DNA from: Haloarcula amylolytica JCM 13557
GTDB lineage: Archaea; Halobacteriota; Halobacteria; Halobacteriales; Haloarculaceae
Length of the DNA: 64,000 bases
Direction of reading: 5' to 3'
NCBI RefSeq assembly: GCF_000336615.1
Contig: NZ_AOLW01000006.1
Location: forward strand, 186,001-250,000
Shown here one piece after another: positions 43,458 through 51,959 of this stretch; position 1 is the first letter of the stretch; every line of letters begins with the position of its first letter. The translations under genes were made by a program, and so were the position numbers. The notes beneath the pieces are model-generated. The model searched no databases, was not told the DNA's origin, and was given only the letters and a program-made list of their open reading frames with translations.

Positions 43458-45563
43458 ATGCCAAACTGGACAAATGGGCGTCTTGACGGCGCGTGGGCGG
43501 CTGTGAGCGACTGGGTACCGACGACGTGTATGCGGTGTGCCGTTGGCTGTGGCCACATGCACCAGGGCGCCGACGAAGGGTACGGTATCGACGCTGTTCG
43601 TGGCGACGCCGCCCATCCGGTCAGTCAGGGACTCGCCTGTGCGCGTGGCCTCCGGGAGAGCAAGGCCCCCGACGGGGAGTGGCTCACCCGACCGATGGTC
43701 CGCAGCGACGGCGAACTCCGCCAGACACAGTGGGACGTCGCGCTGGCTCGCGCCGTCGAGGGACTCCAGGCCGTCCACCAGCAGGACCCCGACTCCGTCG
43801 CCGTACTGGGCAGCGGCCAGCAGACGAACGAGGCCGCATACGCGCTGGGGAAGGTCGCCCGCGGCGGCTTCGGCACGACGAACTACGACGCCAACACGAC
43901 GCTGTGCATGGCCAGCGCCGTTACCGCCTACTACCAGGCCTTCGGCAGCGACGCGCCGCCGTGTACCTACGCCGACATCAGCGACGCCGACCGACACGTC
44001 GTCTGGGGGGCGAACCCGGCGGTCGCCCACCCCGTGATGTTCCGCTGGATTCAGCAGTCTGCTGACGAGGATGGCGTCGAAATCATCGTCGTCGACCCCG
44101 TCCGCTCCGAGACCGCAGAGAACTCCGAACACCACGTCGCGCCCGACCCGGGGAAGGACCTCGCGCTGGCCCGGGCTGTCCTCGCCCGCATTGTCGAAAC
44201 GGGCCGAGTCGACCGCGAGTTCGTCGCCGAGGCGACCGCCGGGTTCGAGGATCTGCTCGCGACGCTGCCCGACGCCACGGACGCAGCCGCCGAGGCCGGC
44301 GTCGAGATGGCCGAGGTGGACCTGCTGGCCGACGCGATGGACCAGCAGGCGCTCATCTACTGGGGGATGGGCATCAATCAGCACGTCCAGGGGACCGAGA
44401 CCGCCCGGGCGCTCATCGACCTGACGCTGGCGACGGGGAACCTCCGGCCCGGCGGCGGCCCGTTCTCGCTGACCGGCCAGGCCAACTCGATGGGGACCCG
44501 AATCTGTTCCTCGAAAGGGTCCTGGCCCGGCCAGCGGGCCTTCGAGGACCCCGACCACCGCCGCCTCGTTGCCGACCACTGGGACGTGCCGGTCGACCGC
44601 CTCCCCGATGACACCGGCCCCGGCCCGGTCGGGATGCTCGAAGGCGAGCCGGACGCCGTCTGGGCCGTCGCCACGAACCCCGTCGCCGGAATGCCGGAAG
44701 CCGATTCAGTCCGCGAGACACTGGAAGACGCCTTCGTCGTCGTGCAGGACGCCTTCCACACTGAAACGACGGAAATCGCCGACGTGGTCCTGCCCGCCGC
44801 GACGTGGGGCGAGAGCGACGGAACGACGACGAACATGGAGCGGACCATCTCTCGGGTCCGGTCGGCGACCGACCTGCCAAGCGGCGTCAGGCCGGACCTG
44901 GACATCATCGCTACCATCGGTTCACGGCTGTTCCCCGGCCTGTTCGAGCGCACGTCGCCGGACCCGTCGGCCGTGTTCGACGAGTTCACCGCCCTCACCG
45001 AGGGGACGGTCGCCGACTGTTCGGGCATCACCTACGAGCGGCTGGACGATATCCACGCTGTCCGGTGGCCCGCGCCCGACGAGGACAGTGCCGGCGGCTA
45101 CCGCTACTACGACGACGAATCGTGGTCCTTCCCGACCCCCTCGGGGCGGGCGCAGTTCTCGACCGGCCGCCAGGGGTCGCTCCCCGAACCGACCGACGAC
45201 GACTACCCACTGACCCTGACCACCGCCCGCGAGGCCGACGGGTACAACACCGGCGTCCGGTCCCGCGGCGGGGAGGCCGGTCCGCTGGTGGCCCGCATCC
45301 ACCCCGAGACGGTCGCGGAACACAGCGGCCTCGTCACCGACGACCGGCTGACCGTCGAGACCCGTCGCGGCTCCGCGACAGTCGACATCGACCGCGACGA
45401 GGGCGTTCCCCGCGGGATGGTCTGGCTGCCAATTCACCACCCGGCGACGAACCGGCTGACGCTCTCGGACCGTGACCCCCAGTCCGACGAACCGAACTTC
45501 AAGCAATGTGCCGCCCGCCTCGTCGCCGCCGAGGCTGAACTGCCGCCGGCGACGGCTGACTGA
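43458..45563 (+). CDS. nasA: Assimilatory nitrate reductase, molybdopterin subunit
   Basis: Cytoplasmic reduction of nitrate to nitrite for nitrogen assimilation, with a Mo-bis-MGD cofactor and a 4Fe-4S cluster. The cluster ligands are Cys24, Cys27, Cys31 and Cys61 (TCMRCAVGCGH...LACARG). MGD-binding blocks include WGANPAVAHPVMF and the C-terminal MVWLPIHHPATNRLT; the Cys-ligand region of the Mo site is NTTLCMASAVTAYYQAFGSD. No Tat signal, so cytoplasmic, as expected for Nas. The Met at 43458 places the cluster near the N-terminus; an earlier Met at 43404 overlaps the promoter element. 701 residues. Electrons probably come from ferredoxin, as no FAD subunit is present. Confidence 0.92.
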   Translation: MPNWTNGRLDGAWAAVSDWVPTTCMRCAVGCGHMHQGADEGYGIDAVRGDAAHPVSQGLACARGLRESKAPDGEWLTRPMVRSDGELRQTQWDVALARAVEGLQAVHQQDPDSVAVLGSGQQTNEAAYALGKVARGGFGTTNYDANTTLCMASAVTAYYQAFGSDAPPCTYADISDADRHVVWGANPAVAHPVMFRWIQQSADEDGVEIIVVDPVRSETAENSEHHVAPDPGKDLALARAVLARIVETGRVDREFVAEATAGFEDLLATLPDATDAAAEAGVEMAEVDLLADAMDQQALIYWGMGINQHVQGTETARALIDLTLATGNLRPGGGPFSLTGQANSMGTRICSSKGSWPGQRAFEDPDHRRLVADHWDVPVDRLPDDTGPGPVGMLEGEPDAVWAVATNPVAGMPEADSVRETLEDAFVVVQDAFHTETTEIADVVLPAATWGESDGTTTNMERTISRVRSATDLPSGVRPDLDIIATIGSRLFPGLFERTSPDPSAVFDEFTALTEGTVADCSGITYERLDDIHAVRWPAPDEDSAGGYRYYDDESWSFPTPSGRAQFSTGRQGSLPEPTDDDYPLTLTTAREADGYNTGVRSRGGEAGPLVARIHPETVAEHSGLVTDDRLTVETRRGSATVDIDRDEGVPRGMVWLPIHHPATNRLTLSDRDPQSDEPNFKQCAARLVAAEAELPPATAD

Positions 45564-45883
45564 GCCGATATCGGGCGCAGCCCCGACGGCTCGTCGACAC
45601 ACGCTTCTCCATCGGCGTCCCAAGTAATCCAAATATGTCCAATTATTCCCTCGTCCGCTGGGCGTTCAATGTCCTTAAAGAGGGGATATCCGATGATATA
45701 TTTGCGGTCTATCCACTCAGACCGGAGAGAATAGTCGCTCTGTAAAGGGTTACTGTTATTAAATGGTGGGTCTTTCGAACTTCATGTACTGATGTGGGCA
45801 CACATCCAAAATAAAAGCGGATTGGTGGACAAAGTCTCGTTACCGACCGTGAACAATGCCGGGTCCGTAACCGAGGTGTCGGC
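45564..45883. other. nasA-narK intergenic region
   Basis: 320 bases without a gene, AT-rich towards the middle. It contains the second nas element (45741-45759) and a long leader to the transporter start. No ribosome binding site is obvious near the transporter start. Confidence 0.55.
45741..45759 (+). promoter_or_regulatory. nas element upstream of the nitrate transporter
   Basis: TGTAAAGGGTTACTGTTAT, 16/19 identical to the nasA copy, followed by TTAAAT as a TATA-like sequence. It lies 125 bases before the transporter start, so transcription would begin near 45785 and leave a leader of about 100 bases. Confidence 0.5.
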
Positions 45884-47206
45884 ATGGGACTGATCAAGAT
45901 GACGAAGTACCGGACGCTGCTGCTTGCGACTATCGGATTCAACTTCTCGTTTCTCATCTGGTTCTCCTTCGCGCCGTTTACCGGCCCAATGGCCGAGGAG
46001 TTCGGGCTCTCGACCGCGGAAATCGGTATTCTCGCCAGTTCGGCCATCTGGATGGCACCGTTCGGCCGGATGCTCACCGGGTGGCTCTCGGATAAGTTCG
46101 GTGCGCCGGCCATCTTCGCCATCGTGCTGGCGTACGTTGGCGTATTCTCGATCGGAAGCGCCTTCGCACAGGATTACTCCGTGTTCTTCGTGCTGCGACT
46201 CATCGTGGCGACGGCCGGCATCACGTTCGTCATCGGCATCCAGCACGTCGCCGAGTGGTTCGAAGAGGAGAACCTCGGCCTGGCGGAGGGCATCTACGCC
46301 GGCGTCGGGAACGCCGGTGCCGCCGGCGGCGCACTGATTCTCCCCCGCGTGTTCGGCTCCGACTGGAGCGGACCGCTGTTCTCGACGAACTGGCGAGCCG
46401 CGTTCTTCTACACCGGCATCGTCTCCATCTTCCTCGCAATCGCCTACTACACGCTCGGCGAGGCCGCGAAAAGCGAGGCGAAACGTCAGGCGACCAAAGA
46501 GAACACCAGCTTCAAAGGCTGGATGCACACGGCCACGCGGTACGGCACTGTCGTCCTCGCCGCCGCGTACATCATGTCCTTCGGCCTCGAACTGTCGATG
46601 AACGGGTGGCTCGCCACCTACTACCGCGAGGCGTTCAACCAGGACAACCTCGTCATCGCGAGCACGTTCGCGGCGACGTTCTCGATTGCCGCGGGATTGC
46701 TCCGGCCGTTCGGTGGCTACGGCAGCGACCTGCTGGCCCGCAAGGAGAAGGACATCCTGCCGTTCTTCGAGGGCCAGTACCGCGAGCAGTGGACGTTCCT
46801 CGGCCTCTGCTTTATCGTGCTGATGATGTTCGCCATGACGCTGGCCGGCCTCTCCGGCGTCTTGCTGAACGCTGTCGTCATCGGCTTCCTCGTGGGCACG
46901 GGCTGTGCCTGGGCCGAGGGCGCCATCTTCGCGCAGGTACCGGCGATGTTCCCGAACGACTCGGGTTCGGTCGCGGGCGTCGTCGGCGGCGTCGGCACCG
47001 TCGGCGGCATCGTCTACCCGCTGTTTTACTCCGCGCCGTGGCTGGCGAATCTCCACATCGGGTACTCCGTGGCCGCCGTCACCATGATTCCGATAGTGCT
47101 GCTGTCCGCGTGGGTGTTCCAGCCGGAAATCGCCAAAGTCGCCAACACGGCCGGGTTCGTCGGGGGCACGCAGGAAAGCCCCACCGCCGCCTCCGGCGAC
47201 GACTGA
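45884..47206 (+). CDS. narK: Nitrate/nitrite transporter, NarK-type MFS
   Basis: A 440-residue major facilitator with about 12 hydrophobic segments. The nitrate signature of NNP transporters is present as [15 protein letters not shown] in the first half, and a second as [19 protein letters not shown] in the second half. It imports nitrate for nasA. Start at 45884 or the Met five codons later; both precede [18 protein letters not shown], the first membrane helix. Its place between nasA and nirA shows the cluster is for assimilation. Confidence 0.92.
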   Translation: MGLIKMTKYRTLLLATIGFNFSFLIWFSFAPFTGPMAEEFGLSTAEIGILASSAIWMAPFGRMLTGWLSDKFGAPAIFAIVLAYVGVFSIGSAFAQDYSVFFVLRLIVATAGITFVIGIQHVAEWFEEENLGLAEGIYAGVGNAGAAGGALILPRVFGSDWSGPLFSTNWRAAFFYTGIVSIFLAIAYYTLGEAAKSEAKRQATKENTSFKGWMHTATRYGTVVLAAAYIMSFGLELSMNGWLATYYREAFNQDNLVIASTFAATFSIAAGLLRPFGGYGSDLLARKEKDILPFFEGQYREQWTFLGLCFIVLMMFAMTLAGLSGVLLNAVVIGFLVGTGCAWAEGAIFAQVPAMFPNDSGSVAGVVGGVGTVGGIVYPLFYSAPWLANLHIGYSVAAVTMIPIVLLSAWVFQPEIAKVANTAGFVGGTQESPTAASGDD

Positions 47207-47719
47207 CGCCTATCGGCCTCGAAGACCCTTTTTGTCTCTTTCCTACACGCTATAGTAGCCATTGAAAATCAATGCACACCTGATCGCACGACTGCAGTGC
47301 GATCAGTGTGTAAATCGTTTCAATTGTTACTATAGCACCGGTGGACCAACTGCTGTGCCGCGTGTCGTCCTCCGTCGGCTCGCCGCGCGCGCGACTGCCC
47401 CCAGTTCTGCGGGGTCACGGCCCGGTCGGGCGAAGCACGCACGCGGAGTGCGCCCGAAGTACCGGTCCGGCACTCGACCGACTATCCGACTGCCGTCCTG
47501 CGTTTTTGCCCGTTTCACTGGGGCAGTGTATAACCTCTTTAAAGACCTCTCAGACGGTATAATTCTGGACGGTCGTTTCCTAACCACCTCTAACTCTTTA
47601 CTTCTTTAACGAATACCGTTATAAGGAGTCAAGCTCAGTACTTAGACGTGAATTAGCGGACATTCAGATAAATATGAGAGATAAAAAGCTACATCCATTA
47701 AGAACGGGGGAGCGCGAAG
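47207..47719. other. narK-nirA intergenic region
   Basis: 513 bases. 47249-47336 is a palindromic MITE-like element (see next entry). The rest, 47337-47719, has no gene. It includes an AT-rich stretch with CTCTTTAAAG (47529-47540), TACCGTTATAAGG, and just before nirA a purine-rich GGGGGAG (47706-47712) that can act as ribosome binding site. nirA therefore has a real untranslated leader, unlike many genes here. Confidence 0.55.
47249..47336. mobile_element. Palindromic MITE-like element, 88 bp
   Basis: The ends GCTATAGTA (47249-47257) and TACTATAGC (47328-47336) are perfect inverted repeats. Inside, TGATCGCAC (47281-47289) and GTGCGATCA (47297-47305) are also perfect. Overall about 32 of 41 positions of the two arms pair around GACTGCA. 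It encodes nothing. Such foldbacks in haloarchaea are usually the non-autonomous relatives of insertion sequences, but I cannot name the parent. No clear target-site duplication is seen. Confidence 0.65.
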
Positions 47720-49486
47720 ATGGCACATAAAAAGGAGGAGTACAAGGCGGAGCTGTACGGCGACGAGGTACGGGAAAAGTTAGAGGAGTTCGCCGAGAAG
47801 GGCTGGGACTCCATCCCTGAAGACGAGCGCGAGAAGTGGTTCTCGCGGTTCAAGTTCTGGGGCGTGTTCCACCACCGCGGCGGGCAGGAGTCGTATTTCA
47901 TGATGCGGCTGACCAACTGCGGCGGCGTCTTGGAGCCCGACCAGCTCCGGGTCATCGGCGAGGTCGCCCGGGACTACGCGAAGGGACCGGCCGAGAACCC
48001 CGAGTTCGGGAACGGCTGGATCGACCTCACGACGCGACAGTCCATCCAACTCCACTGGCTCAAGCTCGAGGACATCCCGGAGATCTGGGAGAAGCTCGAA
48101 GCCGTCGGCGTCTCCTCGCGCTCGGCGGGCGGGGACACGATGCGGAACATCTCCGGCTGCCCGGTCGCCGGCAAGGCCGAGGAGTACGTCGAGTCCCGCC
48201 CGATTCTGGACGAAATTCAGGAGACCATCCGCGACGACAACGACCTCTCCAATATGCCCCGGAAATTCAACATCTCAGTGACGGGGTGCAAGCAGGGGTG
48301 TGCCCAGGACAGCATCAACGACATCGGGCTGGAGCCGGCCCACAAGATCATCGATGGCGAGGAAGTCGAGGGATTCAACGTCCGTGTCGGTGGCGGCCTC
48401 GGCGGCCGCGAACCGCGCGAAGCCCGCCCGCTCGACCTGTTCATCCGGCCCGAGCACGCCGTCGAAACGGTCCGGGAATTCGTCGAATACTACCACGAAG
48501 CGGGCAACCGCCAGAACCGCTCGAAGAACCGCGCTCGGTTCTTCGTCGACGAGCACGGCACCGACGCCATCCGCGAGGAACTGGAGGAGCGGCTGGACTT
48601 CGAACTCGAAACCGCCGGCACCGACTTCCGCGGGGCGTACACGTACAACGCCGGCAAGTCGGCCGAGCACGGGGCCCACGACCACGTCGGCGTCTACGAC
48701 CAGCAAGGCGACAAGAACTACGTCGGACTTTCGGTGCCGGTCGGCCGACTCTCCGCCGAGGACGCCATCGAGCTCGCGGATCTCGCCGACGCCTACGGCT
48801 CCGGCGAGGTACGACTGACTCGCCGGCAGAACCCGCTCATCATGGACGTACCCGACGGGAAGCTCTCGAACCTCCTCAACGAGCCGCTGCTGGAGAAGCA
48901 CTCGCCCGAGCCGAACCCGTTCGTCCAGGGCGCGATGGCCTGTACCGGGACGGAGTTCTGCTCGCTCGCGCTCACGGAGACAAAGGCGCGCATGGCCCGC
49001 CTCCTCCGCTGGCTTGGTGACAACGTCGACGTGCCCGACGACGTGGACCGCATCAAGATGCACTTCTCGGGCTGTACGGCCGACTGCGGCCAGGCGATGA
49101 CGGCCGACATCGGCCTGCAGGGGATGCGCGCCCGCAAGGACGGCCGCATGGTCGAGGCCGTCGACGTGGGGGTCGGCGGCGGTATCGGCGAGGAGCCGAC
49201 GTTCATCGAGTGGGTGCGCCAGCGTGTCCCTGCCGACGAAGTGCCGGGGATGATAGCTAACATCGTCGAGGCCTACGCGGCGCTCCGCTCGGAGGGCCAG
49301 ACGTTCCGGGAGTGGGTCGACGCCACCGGCCACGAGACGATCGTCGAACTGGCCGAACCCAACGAGGTCGAGGGGTACACCGACCCGTGTCTGGCCGACG
49401 GCAAGCAGTCGTGGTACCCCTTCGACGACGGCGACAGCCCGGCCCCGACCGACGCCGAGGGCCAGCCGATTTCGGCGGACGACTGA
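47720..49486 (+). CDS. nirA: Ferredoxin--nitrite reductase (siroheme, 4Fe-4S)
   Basis: Six-electron reduction of nitrite to ammonium in the cytoplasm with ferredoxin as donor. Two tandem half-domains are seen. The siroheme/4Fe-4S Cys ligands lie in ACTGTEFCSLALTETKAR (about residues 405-420) and MHFSGCTADCGQAMTADIG (about 447-465). The first half has DLTTRQSIQLHWL and ISGCPVAG, SVTGCKQGCAQ. The 588 residues are typical. It needs siroheme, derived from the hemL/hemB pathway in this window. A good ribosome binding site lies upstream. Confidence 0.93.
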   Translation: MAHKKEEYKAELYGDEVREKLEEFAEKGWDSIPEDEREKWFSRFKFWGVFHHRGGQESYFMMRLTNCGGVLEPDQLRVIGEVARDYAKGPAENPEFGNGWIDLTTRQSIQLHWLKLEDIPEIWEKLEAVGVSSRSAGGDTMRNISGCPVAGKAEEYVESRPILDEIQETIRDDNDLSNMPRKFNISVTGCKQGCAQDSINDIGLEPAHKIIDGEEVEGFNVRVGGGLGGREPREARPLDLFIRPEHAVETVREFVEYYHEAGNRQNRSKNRARFFVDEHGTDAIREELEERLDFELETAGTDFRGAYTYNAGKSAEHGAHDHVGVYDQQGDKNYVGLSVPVGRLSAEDAIELADLADAYGSGEVRLTRRQNPLIMDVPDGKLSNLLNEPLLEKHSPEPNPFVQGAMACTGTEFCSLALTETKARMARLLRWLGDNVDVPDDVDRIKMHFSGCTADCGQAMTADIGLQGMRARKDGRMVEAVDVGVGGGIGEEPTFIEWVRQRVPADEVPGMIANIVEAYAALRSEGQTFREWVDATGHETIVELAEPNEVEGYTDPCLADGKQSWYPFDDGDSPAPTDAEGQPISADD

Positions 49487-49488
49487 CC

Positions 49489-49587
49489 ATGACGGACAGT
49501 TCGACCGACAACGACGAGGCGGCCGACCGGTCGGAATCTGTAGTCAAGGGGGTGGCATACGACGCGGCACCGGAGCTACTGGAGTAA
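49489..49587 (+). CDS. Possible 32-aa protein after nirA
   Basis: ATG two bases after the nirA stop, ending at TAA 49585-49587. The peptide is very acidic (MTDSSTDNDEAADRSE) and ends VVKGVAYDAAPELLE. It is placed as a member of the nir transcription unit would be. It may be the remaining N-terminus of a gene lost by deletion, or a genuine small protein. No family recognised. Confidence 0.4.
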   Translation: MTDSSTDNDEAADRSESVVKGVAYDAAPELLE

Positions 49588-49746
49588 CGCGGCCCCGGCT
49601 CCGAACAGCCGGATACGCCGACGTGACGTGCCCGTCTCAGGGCGCGTCCGTCTGCCTCTGACAGCTGGGGACTGCTCGTGTCCACGTCCCCGCTCGGTTC
49701 TCCGTTTTCCGTCTTTGTCTCGCTCAGTAGTCGCTGCGCTCTGGCT

Positions 49747-51102
49747 CTAGTCCCCGTAGTCTCCGAGTTCGCATTCGGCGGCCGGGCCGCCGTCACAGTC
49801 GTACCCGACCGCCTTCGTGACGCTGAGCAGGTCGTAGAATCGGCCGAGAGACTGCCCGGACTCGGGAAGCCCTTCGACTACCGGCACGCCACGCTGGGCC
49901 TGATGGTCACAGCTCCGCATCGTCTGGCTGCCAAGCCCGACCGAGTATTCGTGGTCTTCCAGCTCCCGGATAACCGCCGGCGGGTAGAAGGTGCCGGCCC
50001 GCTCGACGGCCGCGGCGTACTGGAGCGTCTGCGCGTAGGCCAGATGGGCCACGCCGGAGGGCCGCTGTGCGTTCCCGTACTCGGCGGTGAAGGCGTTCTT
50101 GAACTCGTTTGAGAGGTCAGACGAGACGCTGGTGTCCCACGCGACCGTCCCGACGACGCCGTCGAGCGCCTTCGAGGCGTTCTGTGCCACGATACGGTTG
50201 TACAGCGGCACCACGATCCCCACCTCGTCCGGGAGGATTTCCTGGGCTTTTGTCAGTGAGTTCGCGGCGTCCAGTCCGTAGTGATCGAGGAAGACGACCT
50301 CCGCGCCGGCGTCCCGGGCCTGTTTGAGCGGCTCCTCGTAGTCCGTCGTCCCGAGACGCGTCGGGATGCTCGTGAGTTCGACCCAGCCGCTCGACGTGAA
50401 GAAATCACGTATCGACGACTCCATGGTCTTGCCCCAGTTGTAGTCCGCGTAGATCTGAACGTACTGGGCCTCCCGGCCGAACCGTTCCTTGAGCACCGGA
50501 AGCAGCGCCTGTGCGGTCATGTACGCGTTGAACATCTCCCGGAAGCTGTAGCGGACACAGTCCCGTCCCGTCGTGTCGTTCGAGTGGGTCAGACAGCACA
50601 TGTACGGGACCTTCTGGGCCTGTGCGACGTCCTGCTGGGCGATGGCGACGGAACTGGACGAGCCACCGGAGAACATGATGACGTCGTCTTGCTCGATCAT
50701 CTCCTCGGCATTGGCCGTCGCAACTTCCGGCTTCGTCTCTGTGTCCGCAGTGACGTACTCGATGGTCTTTCCGAGCACGCCGTCGCCGCTGAGTACGTCA
50801 AAGGAGCGCTGACCGACCCAGCCGCCGCCCTCGTTGAGATGTGTGACGGCGAGCTCGTACCCCCGGAGTTCGTCGCGTCCTTCGGCGGCGTAGGTCCCCG
50901 ACTGTGGGACGTTGAAGCCGAGTGTGACCGCGTCACCTTCGACCGGATAGTTCCCGAGCGGTGGATGCTCCGGTGTGTTTTCGGTTGTCGAACCCCCGCC
51001 CTGGCACCCCGCCAGCCCGGCGAGGCCTGCGGTACCGACCCCACCGGCAATCTGTAGTACGGACCGCCTGTCAACTGCGTCTCCCCCTCTTTCCGATCCC
51101 AT
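49747..51102 (-). CDS. Tat-exported lipoprotein, periplasmic-binding protein type 1 (A)
   Basis: A 451-residue solute-binding protein of the branched-chain amino acid/amide class. The N-terminus has DRRSVLQIAGG and the lipobox GLAGC (Tat, lipid anchored). The mature part has VTLGFNVPQSGTYAAEGRDE and SGGSSSSVAIAQQ, typical of LivK-like folds. No permease or ATPase genes are near, so it may serve a chemotaxis receptor rather than transport. A TATA-like TATATATATTT lies about 25 bases upstream of the ATG (51102). It is a paralogue of the gene at 51960-53318; a 50-base stretch is identical in both (49994-50043). Confidence 0.85.
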   Translation of the reverse strand: MGSERGGDAVDRRSVLQIAGGVGTAGLAGLAGCQGGGSTTENTPEHPPLGNYPVEGDAVTLGFNVPQSGTYAAEGRDELRGYELAVTHLNEGGGWVGQRSFDVLSGDGVLGKTIEYVTADTETKPEVATANAEEMIEQDDVIMFSGGSSSSVAIAQQDVAQAQKVPYMCCLTHSNDTTGRDCVRYSFREMFNAYMTAQALLPVLKERFGREAQYVQIYADYNWGKTMESSIRDFFTSSGWVELTSIPTRLGTTDYEEPLKQARDAGAEVVFLDHYGLDAANSLTKAQEILPDEVGIVVPLYNRIVAQNASKALDGVVGTVAWDTSVSSDLSNEFKNAFTAEYGNAQRPSGVAHLAYAQTLQYAAAVERAGTFYPPAVIRELEDHEYSVGLGSQTMRSCDHQAQRGVPVVEGLPESGQSLGRFYDLLSVTKAVGYDCDGGPAAECELGDYGD

Positions 51103-51274
51103 ACCAGCTGTTTTGATGGTAAATATATATAATACTTTTTTCAGTAGGAATGGGTGAACAATTAGCATAGAAGGCGCTGGTATCTGGTAGTGACGGTCTT
51201 CAGACTGTCTTCTCGGCGATTACATCCACCCTGGCCGCGCGAGGAACACGGGGAAAAGAGATAGGGGACCGATG

Positions 51275-51919
51275 TCAGTCGAGAATGTCGCTGGCTTCGG
51301 TGTCTACTGCGACGTCGGTATCGAGCTCGATGTCCTGGATGAGCGCGACGAGGTCCTCCAGTTCGGGGAACGTGTACACGGTCATCCCGAGGTCGCCGTC
51401 ATCGACGGTGATACGCGAGTCGACGACGAACACCAGGTCGGAGTCCGGCCAGCCGCCCATCTCGTCGACGATGCCGTCGGCCGGCCCGAACACGAAGTTC
51501 GGTGTCCCCATGTCGATGGTCGTCTCCAGCACGTTGGCCCACCCGTCGATGAACGCGGAGGTCATGATGTTGCCGATCTCCTGCATCGCCGACCGTTCCA
51601 TGTCGGAGAACCCCTCGCCCTCGCTTGGCTCACCCATTCCACCCATCATCGCGCTGGCCATCTGCTTGCTGTCGTCTGGTTCGAGCAGAAACAGGACGTA
51701 GCCGTAGGGCGGTTCGTTCAGTTCGACGTAGATGCCGACGCCCTTGTCGTCGCCGATGTGTGTTTTGACGTCCTCAATGTCGAGAAAATTGATCTGTGAG
51801 GTCCGAACTGTCGCGTCGAGCCCGGTCAGCTGCCCGAGGTTTTCCGCGACTGTCCCAGACCCCTCCTTTGCCATCTGATTGAAAAGGTCCAGCTTCCGCA
51901 CGTCCACTTTCAAGCCCAT
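51275..51919 (-). CDS. cheC: CheC-type chemotaxis phosphatase
   Basis: A 214-residue CheC/CheX/FliY family protein. The phosphatase motif with its key Glu and Asn is seen as SAMQEIGNIMTSAFIDGWAN (about residues 109-128). The start is MGLKVDVRKLDLFNQMAKEG. In archaea CheC dephosphorylates CheY-P or works with CheD. The second motif of the family appears less well kept (DSDLVFVVDSRI). It is flanked on both sides by paralogous binding lipoproteins on the same strand, which suggests a role in nutrient-directed taxis. Confidence 0.85.
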   Translation of the reverse strand: MGLKVDVRKLDLFNQMAKEGSGTVAENLGQLTGLDATVRTSQINFLDIEDVKTHIGDDKGVGIYVELNEPPYGYVLFLLEPDDSKQMASAMMGGMGEPSEGEGFSDMERSAMQEIGNIMTSAFIDGWANVLETTIDMGTPNFVFGPADGIVDEMGGWPDSDLVFVVDSRITVDDGDLGMTVYTFPELEDLVALIQDIELDTDVAVDTEASDILD

Positions 51920-51959
51920 ATCTTCTGGAGCGGCGCGAGCGGCTTAACGCCACCGCCCC

